Source: Neostapfia colusana (lineage: Eukaryota; Streptophyta; Magnoliopsida; Poales; Poaceae). From it: 64,000 nt of DNA. Below the pieces are notes generated by a model. The model ran no database searches. It was not told where the DNA came from and was given only the letters and a program-made list of their open reading frames with translations. The stretch covers positions 80,860,968-80,924,967 of the forward strand of contig JASWHV010000012.1 of assembly GCA_030760725.1 (NCBI GenBank), written 5' to 3'. Position 1 is the first letter of the stretch. Every line of letters starts with the position of its first letter. The position numbers and the translations under genes were made by a program. Below are positions 44,335-57,843 of this stretch, in pieces.

Positions 44335-47318
44335 TGTGACACCCTCATCTCGGGTGTCAGCATATGTTCATGTTTTATGAAGAAGAAAAACATTTTAAGA
44401 AAAGAAGGAACAGAGACAAGTATCAAAAGGATAGCCAATAAAATTCTCCTAGAACACCGAAGACAACTTCCACGACCAGCAGACCGCGTGGCGTATTCGG
44501 AACTCATTCCCGAGAGATAAGGAGAGGTCCGACGCTAAACTGGATACGTGGCAGGATCGGGGGTCACCTCCGCAATTGGAAAGAGGTCCGACCCTGTGGG
44601 ACACGTGCTGCCCGCGGAGATAGCCTCTGGGGAAGAAGCAAAGGCATTTTTCATAGGACACGTGTCATCCACGGAGCTAGTCCTCGCGGAAATAAGAGGA
44701 CCAGTCGCGGGGGATACGTGTCAATCTCGGAGCTCATCTCAGAGAGAAGTTCGGGTCTATCGAACACGTGTCGCCACCGGAGCTTATCACCGGAAGGTCC
44801 GTCGCAGCTAAACACGTGTCGACCTCGGGGCATGTCCCTGAGGAAAGGAGAGCGGAAAGACCGGCACCCACACGTGGCGTGCGTGGAGCTCGTCTCCGAA
44901 GAAGAGGGAGGTCTTGATCGATCGACACGCGGCACAACCGGAGCTCGTCTCTGCAGATGAGGAGATACCAGGCCCGGAGGACACGTGGAGCTTCCGGAGC
45001 TCATCATCACGGAGGTAACGAGTTCTGAAGCAGCTGTTACGCGTAAGGACACTGGTACGCAACAGAAACCGATCTAAAATACACAATGGTTACCGAAGAT
45101 AAGACGTCAGGATCTAACAAGGATCTGAATAAGACTCTTATTCGGGATCCAATCAGATTAGGACTCTTCTCTTCCCGATTATAAATAGAACCCAAAACGT
45201 CTGGCCGAAATCACGAACTTCTCTTTCAACTCCTGAGCTGACGACTTAGCGCTCTAGCCCTAACTCGCCGAGCAAAACATCGCCGAAGCGCAACAAGGGA
45301 GATCATCGGAGAAAGAACCGAGTGGTCTGAGGAGGACCTCAAAGTCAAGAAGAGCGTGAGGTAGGACTTCAATACCACCTTACGACATCATGGTGTTCAT
45401 CTCTTGCAGCTGTTCTTCAATTCCTTTCGAACAGAAGCTTTCTCGTGGGTAGATCACTTGATGATCAGTTTGATCTAAAAACAAGATCATCGCCACAACC
45501 ACCTTTGAACCGAACACCTCTGTCCATGCAAGCCATGCAAGGGCACACCAATCTAATAAAAATCATAGGATAGCATGCATGAGCATCATCGCATCTAGTT
45601 TAAGGTTTGTGCATGATATTGATTGCTGTGAATTTTGTATGCACGTGTACGTAGCAGAACAAGCTCGGGGAGCTGTCTACAACGGGCTGCAGCAACAAGG
45701 TTTTGAGAATCAAGAACAACCGGAACCGCAAGAACAAGGCAAGTGCTCCTTGACCATGTTGATCCTATGTTTTGGGTAAAACTATTTTGTTTTACGAAAA
45801 GGTGTGTGTGCTGAGTCAAACATGATGGGAAAACCCTTTTTATAGGAGTTTACTAGTTTTGATTAAACCATCCTTGTCGCCTGGGAGGTTTATGAGTCGG
45901 GTATGGTTTTTGCTTTATGCTTCGCTGAGTCCATGGGATTGGGAAGCGAGATAGATGTGTCTAGCTAACTGCATTCGTACTGATAATAAGTAACTGATGA
46001 GGTTAATAAACATGGATCGGAGGGAGATCTAGGTAAGCCTGGGTTTGTGAATGAGGTAGCATGAGAGGGTGGTTTTGCTTGCCGCAGATCTAAGGACCGG
46101 TTCATGCATGCACATGCCAGGATAACAGTGCCACCACAAGGCCAAGTATGGGTGCGGCTTAGCTGAGTAATTAGGTAAGTTGCTAGAGTGTTATGGACTG
46201 AGGAAGGCGCGGGGAATGGGAGTCGAGTGAGGACTGCCCTGGGAACTGCATGGCACAAGAGGGGGCCCGTGGGTGGGAGAATTGGAGATTCTAGCCTGCC
46301 GGTGAAACCTTAGTGAGTCCATACATCTAGTAACCCCTTTGTAAAGGCTATTTTGTGATCTCTTGACCATACACCGACGGTTGTGTACTGGTATAATGGA
46401 GGTTCTGCAGTCGCCGACGGGTGACGAAATCACAAACTTGTGGGTAAAGAGGTGCAAACTTTGCAGAGTCTAAAACTATCATGATAGCCGAGCTTACGGT
46501 CATGAGCACCTGGCTAAAATGCCATGATTAGATGGGATGGTTACTGGAATGGTTATTGGGAAAGTTCTTGGTTATGGTTATTGGTTATGGTTTGGATTGG
46601 GACTGTTGAGTCCGGGAGGTAAGATGGTTGTATGACTGATGAGTCATATGTGATTGGTCTCGGTGCGAGACGAGATTGTTTATGAGGTGAGATGGAAGCG
46701 AATACGAGGAGGTATTTGTAAGTATGAATAAAATTAGATTGGTTAATGTTCGGATGGTACGCCGGAAGTGATGGAGGTATGTTAGTAATTTAATACATGT
46801 TGGGATTACATTTAAACTTAAGTTGTTGTTTATCATGATTTTACAGAACTGCTTTTCTGCAAATAAACCTTTTATGCCTACCTTGTTTATGAGCTGCATA
46901 TCATGTGTTATTCCCGCACTTGCTGAGTACATCATTGTGCTCAAACTTGCATTATTATTTCTTCATCAAAAGCAAGAGAAGACTACTATGAAGATCGAGT
47001 AGAGCATTATGGTATGTGATCTGTTCTCAACCTTGCCTGTGGAGGGAGTAGAGATGGAGCCACTTCTGCTTAGTTTTGCTTCCGCATTAGTTTTTGCTTC
47101 CGCATTTAAATAAAGATTTCCGCTGCGTAGAAATAAAGACTTCCGCTGTGAGCATGAGTCCAAGACTCATGAGGTGTTGTAATAAACTCTGTTATTCGTG
47201 GTAATATATAATCTGAATTCAGTTTGTGGAAAGTATGTGTATGTGTGATGAACATCCTGGGCACACATATGCATTAGTTCTCGGTTCCGTGGTTTTCCAC
47301 AGAATTGAGGGCGTCACA
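44335..47318 (+). repeat. Element J 5' LTR
   Basis: 2,984 bp. U3 carries the ACGTG array (about 44480-45010), TATAAATA lies at 45180-45187, and R-U5 runs about 2.1 kb to GGGCGTCACA. The hairpin is at 46476-46487; the adjoining palindrome is damaged (ACTTTGCAGAGT). Confidence 0.95.
44480..45010 (+). promoter_or_regulatory. ACGTG (ABRE/G-box-like) array and downstream TATA, element J 5' LTR
   Basis: Repeated GGACACGTGT-type cores, each followed within about 15 bp by CGGAGCTC, at a spacing near 60 bp. The TATAAATA box follows at 45180-45187. The 3' LTR copy is at about 52395-52925, with one core changed to CATGTG (near 52577). Confidence 0.7.
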
Positions 47319-47321
47319 GAT

Positions 47322-47335
47322 TGGTATCAGAGCCA
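47322..47335 (+). other. Primer binding site of element J
   Basis: TGGTATCAGAGCCA, three bases (GAT) after the LTR. About 400 bp of leader without a frame follow to the gag start. Confidence 0.93.
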
Positions 47336-47740
47336 CGGGTTGACAGTAGGTTACACGCCTAAGATAGAAGCCTTAGATTGATTTAGAGCCACGGGTTAAC
47401 AGCAAGTTACACCCCTGAATAGGAGTCATAGGTAGCTAAGCCACACTGACCAAAGGAAGCATTCTAGGGTGAATAACTTAGATTGGCTTTGAAACCACCT
47501 TGGCATAGGGAACCATCCTTGAATAGGAGTTGAGTGGGCTCTTGTGATGATTATTTGTGAATATGTGCTTAGTGTGAGTGGTGGGACGTCTCAAAAACGT
47601 TGTCCATATCCACACATAAGAAGAAGGAGATGTGAGATGTTTCGGCACTTGCTCACATCCCCATAAAGGGCTAATATATATAGTCCAACTCACCTTGATG
47701 CATATAGTTGAAAGGACCTACCTAACCTTCTATCTCACAG

Positions 47741-50700
47741 ATGGTGAGAGGAAACGCCAGCCGAAGGAACGTCCAGGAAGATGACCACGAGGAAGTTCCT
47801 GCCAACCCCGGAGCTGGCGAAAACAACCTAGAAAGGTTGATGGCCATGCAAAACCAGCTTATGCAAACCATGATCCAAACTTTGGGTCAGTTGCAGGCCA
47901 ACCAACACCCCGTTCCGGCACCACCGCCACCACCACCGCCGACCCATAACAGGTTGGGAGAGTTCATGAGGACTCGACCACCCACCTTTGCTCAAGCGAG
48001 CGATCCAATGGAGGCCGATGATTGGTTGAAATCCATGGAGAAGAAGCTTGCCATTGTCCAGTGCAATGACCGAGAGAAGGTTCTCTTTGCGTCACACCAA
48101 CTGATGGGAGCAGCTGCTGACTGGTGGGATGCCTTGAGCAACGCCCATGCCAACCCAGAGACAATCACTTGGACTGAGTTCAAGGAAAGTTTCCGCTCCC
48201 ACTACATCCCTGTTGGCGTAATGATGCTCAAGAGGCAGGAGTTTGAAGGTCTCCGCCAAGGGCAGAAAAGTGTGAACGAATACCTCAACAAGTTCATACA
48301 ACTGTCCCGGTATGCCCCCGAAGATGTCAACTCAGATCAGAGGAAGCAGTACCTGTTCATGAGAGGGTTGAACAATGATATCCAAGTTCAGCTCCTCAAC
48401 AATGACTACGTAAGCTTCCAGAAGCTGGTTGATAAGGCTATTGTGGTGGAAAACAAGATCCGAGAGATCGAGCGCGAGTGCAAAAGGAAGATCCCATACC
48501 AGCCCCAAGGGAGCAACGTACGACCTAGATACACGCTCCCTGCACCGCAATATGGATCGACCACTCCTACGTACCGCCCTGGTCAGCCACCACAGCAACG
48601 GCTCGTTGCACCGGCACCTCGTGTGCCCATGCCTCCTGCGCCTCAGCCTAACAATGGCGCTCCTGTTCAAAACCCCCGCCCCAACGTACCTGCTGCCCTA
48701 GGCAACAGGGCATGCTTTGCATGCGGGGAAGTAGGCCACTTCGGTAACCAGTGCCCGAAGAGAGGCCCTGGACAGCAAGGTAACGTGCCCAAGCAGAATC
48801 AGCGACCAAACGGAGGGGACAACCAAGGGAACCGAGGACCGCAGAACTATGCTCGTGGCCACGTTAACCATGTCACTGCTGAGGAAGCACAACAGGCTGA
48901 GGACGTCGCAATTGGTATGTTCCTTGCCAACTCCAACCCAGCCACCATTTTATTTGATTCCGGAGCATCGCATTCCTTCATATCATCCAAATATGTTGCC
49001 AAACATCATCTACCCGTATCCCACCTAGAATGTGCTATGTTAGTTAATTCTCCCGGAGGAGAAATGAGGACTAGTATAGTATGTCCTAAGGTAAGCCTTA
49101 AAATAAGGGGGGTAGACTTCCTTGCCAACCTTATTGTCTTGGACTCCCACGGAATTGACATCATACTCGGAATGGACTGGTTAAGCAAGCACAATGGAGT
49201 AATCCAATGCGCTGAGAGAAGCGTGCAATTGACAAACGAACACGGTATCCGTGTCGAGTTTGAGTCAGCCCCGCAAGTGACCGAACGGGCGGATCTGAAC
49301 CATGTTGAAGGAGTAGCATTGGACAACATTTCAGTGGTTCAGGAATTCTCGGATGTGTTCCCGGAAGAACTTCCAGGTATGCCACCTGACCGGGATATTG
49401 AGTTTGCCATAGATTTGGTACCTGGAACTGCACCCATAGCTAAGAGACCATATAGGATGCCCATCAACGAGTTAGTTGAACTAAAGAAGCAAATTCAAGA
49501 ACAGTTGGAGAAGGGTTTTATCCGTCCAAGTTCGTCACCATGGGGAGCCCCGATACTCTTCGTGGACAAGAAGGACAGAACCCAAAGAATGCGCGTGGAC
49601 TACAGGTCTCTCAACGAGGTAACAATCAAGAATAAATACCCTCTGCCCCGTATAGAGGACCTATTCGATCAAATGAAAGGATCCCAAGTGTTCTCCAAGA
49701 TTGATCTTCGGTCGGGATATTTCTAGCTGAAGATTAAGCCCTCCGATATACCTAAGACAGCCTTTCGGACGCAGTATGGTTCATATGAATATACCGTTAT
49801 GTCTTTTGGATTAACGAATGCACCCGCATACTTCATGTACCTTATGAACAAGGTTTTCATGGAGTACTTGGACAAGTTCGTCGTAGTTTTCATCGACGAC
49901 ATTATGGTGTATTCAAAAAGTGAGGAGGAGCATGAAGAACATCTGAGATTGACCATGCAGAAGTTGCGAGAGCATCAGTTGTATGCCAAGCTCAACAAAT
50001 GTCAATTTTGGCTAAAAGAAATATCCTTCCTAGGCCACATCATCTCCAAGGAAGGGGTATCGGTTGATCCTGGAAAGGTGAGAGATGTTCTGAAGTGGGA
50101 CCAACCGAAGAGCGTGAGGGATATTCGGAGTTTTCTTGGGATGGAAGGATACTATTGACGCTTCATTAAAGACTTCTCTAAAATAGCAAAACCTATGACG
50201 GAGTTGCTAACGAAGGGGAAGATCTTTCAATGGACACAAGCCTGCCAAGAAAGTTTTGAGAAACTCAAGAAAAGGCTAACCACAGCACCAGTTCTGGTAT
50301 TGCCAGACGTAAGCAAGAGCTTTGACATATATTGTGACGCATCCAGACAAGGGCTCGGGTGTGTACTCATGCAGGAAGGACAAGTGGTAGCCTATGCCTC
50401 ACGACAATTAAAGAAGAACGAGCTTAACTATCCTACACATGATTTGGAGTTAGCAGCAGTGGTGCATGCATTGAAGATTTGGAGACATTATATCCTTGGT
50501 CATCGATGTGAGATCTATACAGATCATAAAAGCCTCAAGTACATATTTACACAAACGGACTTGAATTTGAGGCAACGTCGATGGTTAGAACTCATTAAGG
50601 ATTATGATGTGGGAATCAACTACCACCCCGGGAAGGCCAATGTGGTCGCTGACGCATTGAGCAGAAAGGGAGCATGCCACCAACTCACGGTTCGGGAGCT

Positions 50701-52239
50701 ACCACCCGAACTACGTAAGGAGTTCGAACGGTTACACCTCGGATTTTTGAATAAGATGGAAATGATGGAGATCCACTCCTCATTGGAGCAAGAAATAAGA
50801 AAGGGACAAGCAACGGACGAGGGGATCAAGGAGATCAAGGAAAGAATCCGACAAGGGATAGAAAAGGATTTCAAAGAGGATGAAAAGGGTACGCTTTGAC
50901 TAGGAAAAAGGATTTGTGTGCCAAACATAAGACACCTTCGCGACATGATATTGAAGGAGGCACATGATTCACCCTATTCCATACATCCAGGGAGCACCAA
51001 AATGTACAAAGACTTGAAAACTTGCTATTGGTGGGATGGTATGAAGAGGGATATAGCCGAATACGTTGCCCTATGCGACACATGCCAACGGGTAAAGGCC
51101 GAACATCAAAACCCGCTGGGTTGTTGCAACCTTTAAAAATACCTGAATGGAAATGGGAGGACATCAGTATGGACTTTATTGTCGGATTGCCAAGAACTCA
51201 GTCAGGATACGACTCCATCTGGGTCATTGTGGACCGATTGACGAAAACCGCCCATTTTCTCCCTGTAAAGACCAGTTACCATGTAGCACAATTGGCAGAA
51301 TTGTACATGGAGCAGATCGTGTGCCATCATGGAGTTCCGAAGATGATAGTCTCAGATCGAGGTTCTCAGTTTACCTCTAGATTTTGGAGGAATCTGCAGA
51401 AAGCCATGGGTACACAACTGGATTTTAGCTCTGCCTACCACCCACAAACAGATGGACAAACCGAAAGGACGCACCAAATTTTGGAAGACATGTTGAGAGC
51501 TTGCGCCTTGAAACATGGGCGTAGTTGGGACAGGAGTTTACCGTATGCCGAGTTCTCCTATAACAACAGCTATCAAGCTAGCTTGAAGATGTCGCCTTTC
51601 GAAGCCTTATATGGTAGACGGTGTAGAACACCACTGTTCTGGAACGAGACTGGAGAGAACCAGGTGTTTGGACCCGAAGTACTACAAGAGGCTGAAAAGC
51701 AAGTCCAAACGATACGGGAGAACTTAAAGGCTGCTCAGTCACGACAGAAAGGCTATGCGGACAATAGGCATAGAAAGTTGACCTTTGAAGTTGGAGACTT
51801 CGTATACCTTAAGGTATCGCCTATCCGAGGCCAACGACGTTTTAATGCCAAAGGCAAACTAGCGCCTCGCTACATCGGACCATTTAAGATTTTGGGTAAG
51901 CGAGGAGAAGTAGCCTATCAACTAGAGCTCCCAAACCACCTCTCCGACGTACATGACGTGTTTCATGTATCTCATCTCAAGAAGTGCTTGAGAATACCAG
52001 AGGAACAAGTGTCAATGGGAGAACTTAAACTTCAAGAGGACCTGACTTACGCAGAACACCCTATCCGAATCTTGGACGTGAAGGAAAGGGTTACCCGAAA
52101 CAAGGTGATTCGATGGTGCAAAGTACAATGGGGCCATCACACTGAAGCTGAAGCCACATGGGAGCGTGAAGAGGATATTAAGGCTGAATTCCCCTATCTA
52201 TTTTCTACTAATGAATCTCGAGGGCGAGATTCAATTTAA
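47741..52239 (+). pseudogene. Element J gag-pol, nearly full length, four inactivating lesions
   Basis: Starts MVRGNASRRNVQEDD and ends RGRDSI just before the polypurine tract. CCHC (CFACGEVGHFGNQC, near 48720), protease DSGASHSF, reverse transcriptase FIDDIMVYS (near 49890), RNase H, integrase HHCC and DDE, and a full chromodomain (VIRWCKVQWGHHTEAEATWERE plus tail) are all recognisable. It is broken by TAG at 49724-49726 (CAG in B), TGA at 50156-50158 (CGG in B), TGA at 50897-50899 (TGG in B) and a 1-bp deletion near 51110. The three stops are all C to T or G to A changes. It keeps the C-terminal tail that element B has lost, so it serves as reference for that end. Confidence 0.94.
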
Positions 52240-52250
52240 GGGGGGTAGAT
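52233..52250 (+). other. Polypurine tract of element J
   Basis: AATTTAAGGGGGGTAGAT directly before the 3' LTR. Confidence 0.9.
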
Positions 52251-55214
52251 TTTGACACCCTCATCTCGGGTGTCAGCATATGTTCATGTTTTATGAAGAA
52301 GAAAAACATTTTAAGAAAAGAAGGAACAGAGACAAGTATCAAAAGGATAGCCAATAAAACTCTTCGAGAACACCGAAGACAACTTCCACGACCAGCAGAC
52401 CGCGTGGCGTGTTCGGAACTCATTCCCGAGAGATAAGGAGAGGTCCGACGCTAAACTGGATACGTGGCAGGATCGGGGGTCACCTCCGCAATTGGAAAGA
52501 GGACCGACCCTGTGGGACACGTGCTGCCCGCGGAGATAGCCTCTGCGGAAGAAGCAAAGGCATTTTTCATAGGACATGTGTCATCCACGGAGCTAGTCCT
52601 CGCGGAAATAAGAGGACCAGTCGCGGGGGATACGTGTCAATCTCGGAGCTCATCTCAGAGAGAAGTCCGGGTCTATCGAACACGTGTCGCCACCGGAGCT
52701 TATCACCGGAAGGTCCGTCGCAGCTAAACACGTGTCGACCTCGGGGCATGTCCCTGAGGAAAGGAGAGCGGAAAGACCGGCACCCACACGTGGCGTGCGT
52801 GGAGCTCGTCTCCGAAGAAGAGGGAGGTCTTGATCGATCGACACGCGGCACAACCAGAGCTCGTCTCTGCGGATGAGGAGATACCAGGCCCGGAGGACAC
52901 GTGGAGCTTCCGGAGCTCATCATCACGGAGGTAACGAGTTCTGAAGCAGCTGTTACGCGTAAGGACACCGGTACGCAACAGAAACCGATCTAAAATACAC
53001 AATGGTTACCGAAGATAAGACGTCAGGATCTAACAAGGATCTGAATAAGACTCTTATTCGGGATCCAATCAGATTAGGACTCTTCTCTTCCCGATTATAA
53101 ATAGAACCCAAAACCTCTGGCCGAAATCACGAACTTCTCTTTCAACTCCTAAGCCGATGACTTAGCGCTCTAGCCCTAACTCGCCGAGCAAAACATCGCC
53201 GAAGCGCAACAAGGGAGATCATCGGAGAAAGAACCGAGTGGTCTGAGGAGGACCACAAAGTCAAGAAGAGCATGAGGTAGGACTTCAATACCACCTTACG
53301 ACATCATGGTGTTCATCTCTTGCATCTGTTCTTCAATTCCTTTCGAACAGAAGCTTTCTCGTGGGCAGATCACTTGATGATCAGTTTGATCTAAAAACAA
53401 GATCATCGCCACAACCACCTTTGAACCGAACACCTCTGTCCATGCAAGCCATGCAAGGGCACACCAATCTAATAAAAATCATAGGATAGCATGCATGAGC
53501 ATCATCGCATATAGTTTAAGGTTTGTGCATGATATTGATTGCTGTGAATTTTGTATGCACGTGAATCCTACGTAGCAGAACAAGCTCGGGGAGCTGTCTA
53601 CAATGGGATGCAGCAACAAGGTTTTGAGAATCAAGAACAACCGGAACCGCAAGAACAAGGCAAGTGCTCCTTGACCATGTTGATCCTATGTTTTGGGTAA
53701 AACTATTTTGTTTTACGAAAAGGTGTGTGTGCTGAGTCAAACATGATGGGAAAACCCTTTTTATAGGAGTTTACTAGTTTTGATTAAACCATCCTTGTCG
53801 CCTGGGAGGTTTATGAGTCGGGTATGGTTTTTGCTTTATGCTTCGCTGAGTCCATGGGATTGGGAAGCGAGATAGATGTGTCTAGCTAACTGCATTCGTA
53901 CTGATAATAAGTAACTGATGAGGTTAATAAACATGGATCGGAGGGAGATCTAGGTAAGCCTGGGTTTGTGAATGAGGTAGCATGAGAGGGTGGTTTTGCT
54001 TGCCGCAGATCTAAGGACCGGTTCATGCATGCACATACAAGGATAACAGTGCCACCACAAGGCCAAGTATGGGTGCGGCTTAGCTGAGTAATTAGGTAAG
54101 TTGCTAGAGTGTTATGGACTGAGGAAGGCGCGGGGAATGGGAGTCGAGTGAGGACTGCCCTGGGAACTGCATGGCATAAGAGGAGGCCCGTGGGTGGGAG
54201 AATTGGAGATTCTAGCCGGCCGGTGAAACCTTAGTGAGTCCATACATCTAGTAACCCCTTTGTAAAGGCTATTTTGTGATCTCTTGACCATACACCGACG
54301 GTTGTGTACTGGTATAATGGAGGTTCTGCAGTCGCCGACGGGTGACAAAATCACAAACTTGTGGGTAAAGAGGTGCAAACTCTGCAGAGTCTAAAACTAT
54401 CATGATAGTCGAGCTTACGGTCATGAGCACCTGGCTAAACTGCCATGATTAGATGGGATGGTTACTGGAATGGTTATTGGTTATGGTTTGGATTGGGACT
54501 GTTGAGTCCGGGAGGTAAGATGGTTGTATGACTGATGAGTCATATGAGATTGGTCTCGGTGCGAGACGAGATTGTTTATGAGGTGAGATGGAAGCGAATA
54601 CGAGGAGGTATTCGTAAGTATGAATAAAATTAGATTGGTTAATGTTCGGATGGTACGCGGGAAGTGATGGAGGTATGTTAGTAATTTAATACATGTTGGG
54701 ATTACATTTAAACTTAAGTTGTTGTTTATCATGATTTTACAGAACTGCTTTTCTGCAAATAAACCTTTTATGCCTACCTTGTTTATGAGCTGCATATCAT
54801 GTGTTATTCCCGCACTTGCTGAGTACATAATTGTGCTCAAACTTGCATTATTATTTATTCATCAACAGCAAGAGAAGACTACTATGAAGATCGAGTAGAG
54901 CATTATGGCATGTGATCTGTTCTCAACCTTGCCTGTGGAGGGAGTAGAGATGGAGCCACTTCTGCTTAGTTTTGCTTCCGCATTAGTTTTTGCTTCCACA
55001 TTTAAATAAAGATTTCCGCTGCGTAGAAATAAAGACTTCCGCTGTGAGCATGAGTCCAAGACTCATGAGGTGTTGTAATAAACTCTGTTATTCGTATTAA
55101 TATATAATCTGAATTCAGTTTGTGGAAAGTATGTGTATGTGTGATGAACATCCTGGCCACACATATGCATTAGTTCTCGGTTCCGTGGTTTTCCACAGAA
55201 TTGAGGGCGTCACA
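52251..55214 (+). repeat. Element J 3' LTR
   Basis: 2,964 bp. It begins TTTGACACCC where TGTGACACCC is expected and ends GGGCGTCACA before CCAGG. TATAAATA is at 53096-53103 and the hairpin module at about 54379-54408 (ACTCTGCAGAGT and CTATC-AT-GATAG). Confidence 0.94.
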
Positions 55215-55219
55215 CCAGG

Positions 55220-57843
55220 TGTGTAGCCAAGAGATCACTACGAAGCCTTTACAAAGGGATTCCCGACGAGCGTGGGCCCACTGAGGTTTCACCCCTAACA
55301 GCATACAAGAGGCTCCAACCCCGCTGTAGTGGCCCCCTCTTGAGCCTTGCGGTTCATACGCTAGTCCAGCTGACACCTACTCCCCGCACCATCCAACACA
55401 CCCATACTACGCCGGGGATACACCTAATTAATTGGCCGAGCTGCCCCATCTCAGCATGTGGTTGGCACGGTAAAGCCAGGTTACATGCTCCATGAACCGG
55501 TCCTTAGGATCCAGGCAAGTACTAAACACAAACCCGAGTCTCGTGCACCCAGCACCAACCAAATCATTCAACTTGCCTTGATCCCTACCTCTACATAACT
55601 CATAACATCTCATTCAAAAGTAAGGTAAATAAATTGATGATCTCATATCCCAATTAATCCCATTCTAAGCATGGCTAAGCATATAAATAATGGACATGAT
55701 AAAATAAATCCCAACCCAAACTACAAGGAAACAAGGTAATGCAATTCTAGGGAAACTTCCTAGCATAGGTTTCATATTTCAATTGACAGTGCAAATAATT
55801 CTATCTACACATCCTAGTATAGGATCAAAGTGGTCAAGGACACTTGCCTTCTTCCTGCTGCTCTGGGAATGGATAGTCCTGATCTTGGAAGGGAAGAACT
55901 TGCTCTGGGGCAGATTCTACTCATGCCAACACACATAGCAAAAGAAAACAACAATCCATAAGACATAGTTCACACTTTCACTCCACACATACATACATAT
56001 GATAGTCATTCACATTTCTAAGTGTTGTGGTTATCCTAGATGTGTTGATTTTTGGCCTACATGCACTTTTAAACATATGTATATTATTTCTAACTTTTGT
56101 ATTCAGATTTCTGTTTGCACACTATATATGAATTTCCAATTTAAACAAATTCTTTAATACACTCTTTAGCTACCAAGTTTGCATAGAAGGTAATTTCCTA
56201 CTCCAAATGGGTTTTCAGATCTTCTACCAAATCCTAAACTGAAGTCTTTGGATTTGGAGACTTCATTTATCATTTTCTAGTTATGCATACCTATTTTCCT
56301 ATATTTTCCAGATTTATTTTCTATGCCTAAAAGTGAGTTTTAATATTAAATAGTAGGGCATATCATCTAAACAGAATAGGTTCTGATCTAAAATATTAAA
56401 TAATATATTTTGGAACTTCTCCTCTGATGTGAACTAATTTAAATTTATTTTACCAATTTTCAGAATTATTTCCTAACCTAAAAATGTGTCCCTATAACTA
56501 ATAAATGTGAACAATCAATTAAACAGATTCATTTCAGCTTAAAATCTACTTTTAACTCATTCTAAAGTTTTCCAAGTGCTAGGAGAGTTTAAATTTGAAT
56601 TTACAATGTGTTTGTCTCACCTTTTAAATTTTAAATCCTAATTACATATTCAAATTCCTAATTTTAATATCATATAGGGTTAAAAAGGTAAACTCACCCC
56701 ACTACAGGGTCTATTATATTATTTCATAAATTTCCAGGGGTCTAACTACACATAACAGAGGGGTTTTCCTAATTTTTATTAAATCCAGGGGCTAAAACTG
56801 ATTTTTAAATGAATTTACATGAATTTCTGAAGTTCCAGGGGCTAGGTCAAAAGTTTCCGGGGCTAGCTCTTATTTTCTGAGATCTCCAGGGGGTAGCGCG
56901 TAAGAATCTCGGCCTTTATAATGCGGGGCTGATGTGGACCGTCCGATTTAAAGTGGACGACTCAGATTAGATCATCGAACCGGTACGCGCGGGTTTTAAT
57001 TCTACCGTGCGATTTAAATAGACGGCGCACAAGCGGCTACGTCGCCCTGGCCGTGCGCGGGTGGCGCTGCCCGGCGGCGGGAGGTGGCGATCTCGCCGGA
57101 GAACTTCGGATCTTCATCTATACCTCCTAAAACTGGGATTTCATGGCATAGACCGGTAGAGGGGAGGTCGGGGATCTCACCTCGGGGTTTTTTCTTGAGC
57201 TCGGAGGCCCTGGAAGACGGTCAGCGACGAGGTCCGAGATGGAATCGCTGCGGTGCTCGTCGGAGCTGTGCCTAGAGCGCAAACCACCGAGTTTTCTGCA
57301 CCTGCATGATTCCCCGGAGGCGGTGGAACACGATCGGCGCGTTAGATCGGAAAATCCGAGCAGGGATCGAGAGAAAAAGGTGATCGGAGCTTCGGTTCTC
57401 ACCGGGAGGAAAAACAGCCGATCGGGTGGGGAAAACGGGACGATGCCGATGTTTATATAGACGGGGGAGGGCGACGTGTCGGTTGTGATCGAGTTTGAGT
57501 CGTCCGGGACCAGAATTCGGCTGGGATCGCGGGTTTCCGGGGGTAGTTTTGATTCGGGAGAGAGAGGAGTCCCGGGATCGGCCGAGCGCGCGCGAGGAAG
57601 ACGACGGCGGGCCCCGCGTGTCAGTGAGAGGGAAAAGGGGCACGCGGCTGCGGGCTGGCGCGGGGGTATGGTGGGCCGGCTGGTGGGTTTCGGCCCACTG
57701 GCCAGGGGTTTTGTTTTGTTTTTTCTTTTTCTTTTCTGTTTTGAGTTGAATTTGAATTCCAATTTGAATTTGAATTTCTGAACCACATGCAATACGTCCA
57801 AAATTTTTTAAATTCCCCTCTTAACAGGTTTTGGGGTGTTACA
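55220..57843 (-). repeat. Element H 5' LTR, outer part (A type)
   Basis: Continues the LTR interrupted by J, from TGTGTAGCCAAGAG, and ends GGGGTGTTACA at 57843. Together with the inner part it makes about 3.39 kb. GC-rich U3 and a TATA-like site (minus TATATAAACAT, near 57450-57460) are present. The sequence that follows (GTAAACAACC) is the G LTR, interrupted at the base equivalent to 39556. Confidence 0.9.

Larger units (their letters stand above)
44335..55214 (+). mobile_element. Element J: complete B-type chromovirus inserted in the H LTR
   Basis: 10,880 bp with both LTRs, primer site, gag-pol pseudogene and polypurine tract, flanked by a perfect CCAGG duplication. It is the only element here with both ends and both target duplications visible, so it defines the LTR termini of the group (TGTGACACCC to GGGCGTCACA). 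The LTRs differ at more sites than those of A, including a ~30-bp length difference near 46560. Confidence 0.95.

Noticed and set aside
45579..45779. Short open frame in the J 5' LTR
   Set aside because: Not preserved in the J 3' LTR or the E LTR; no codon signal.
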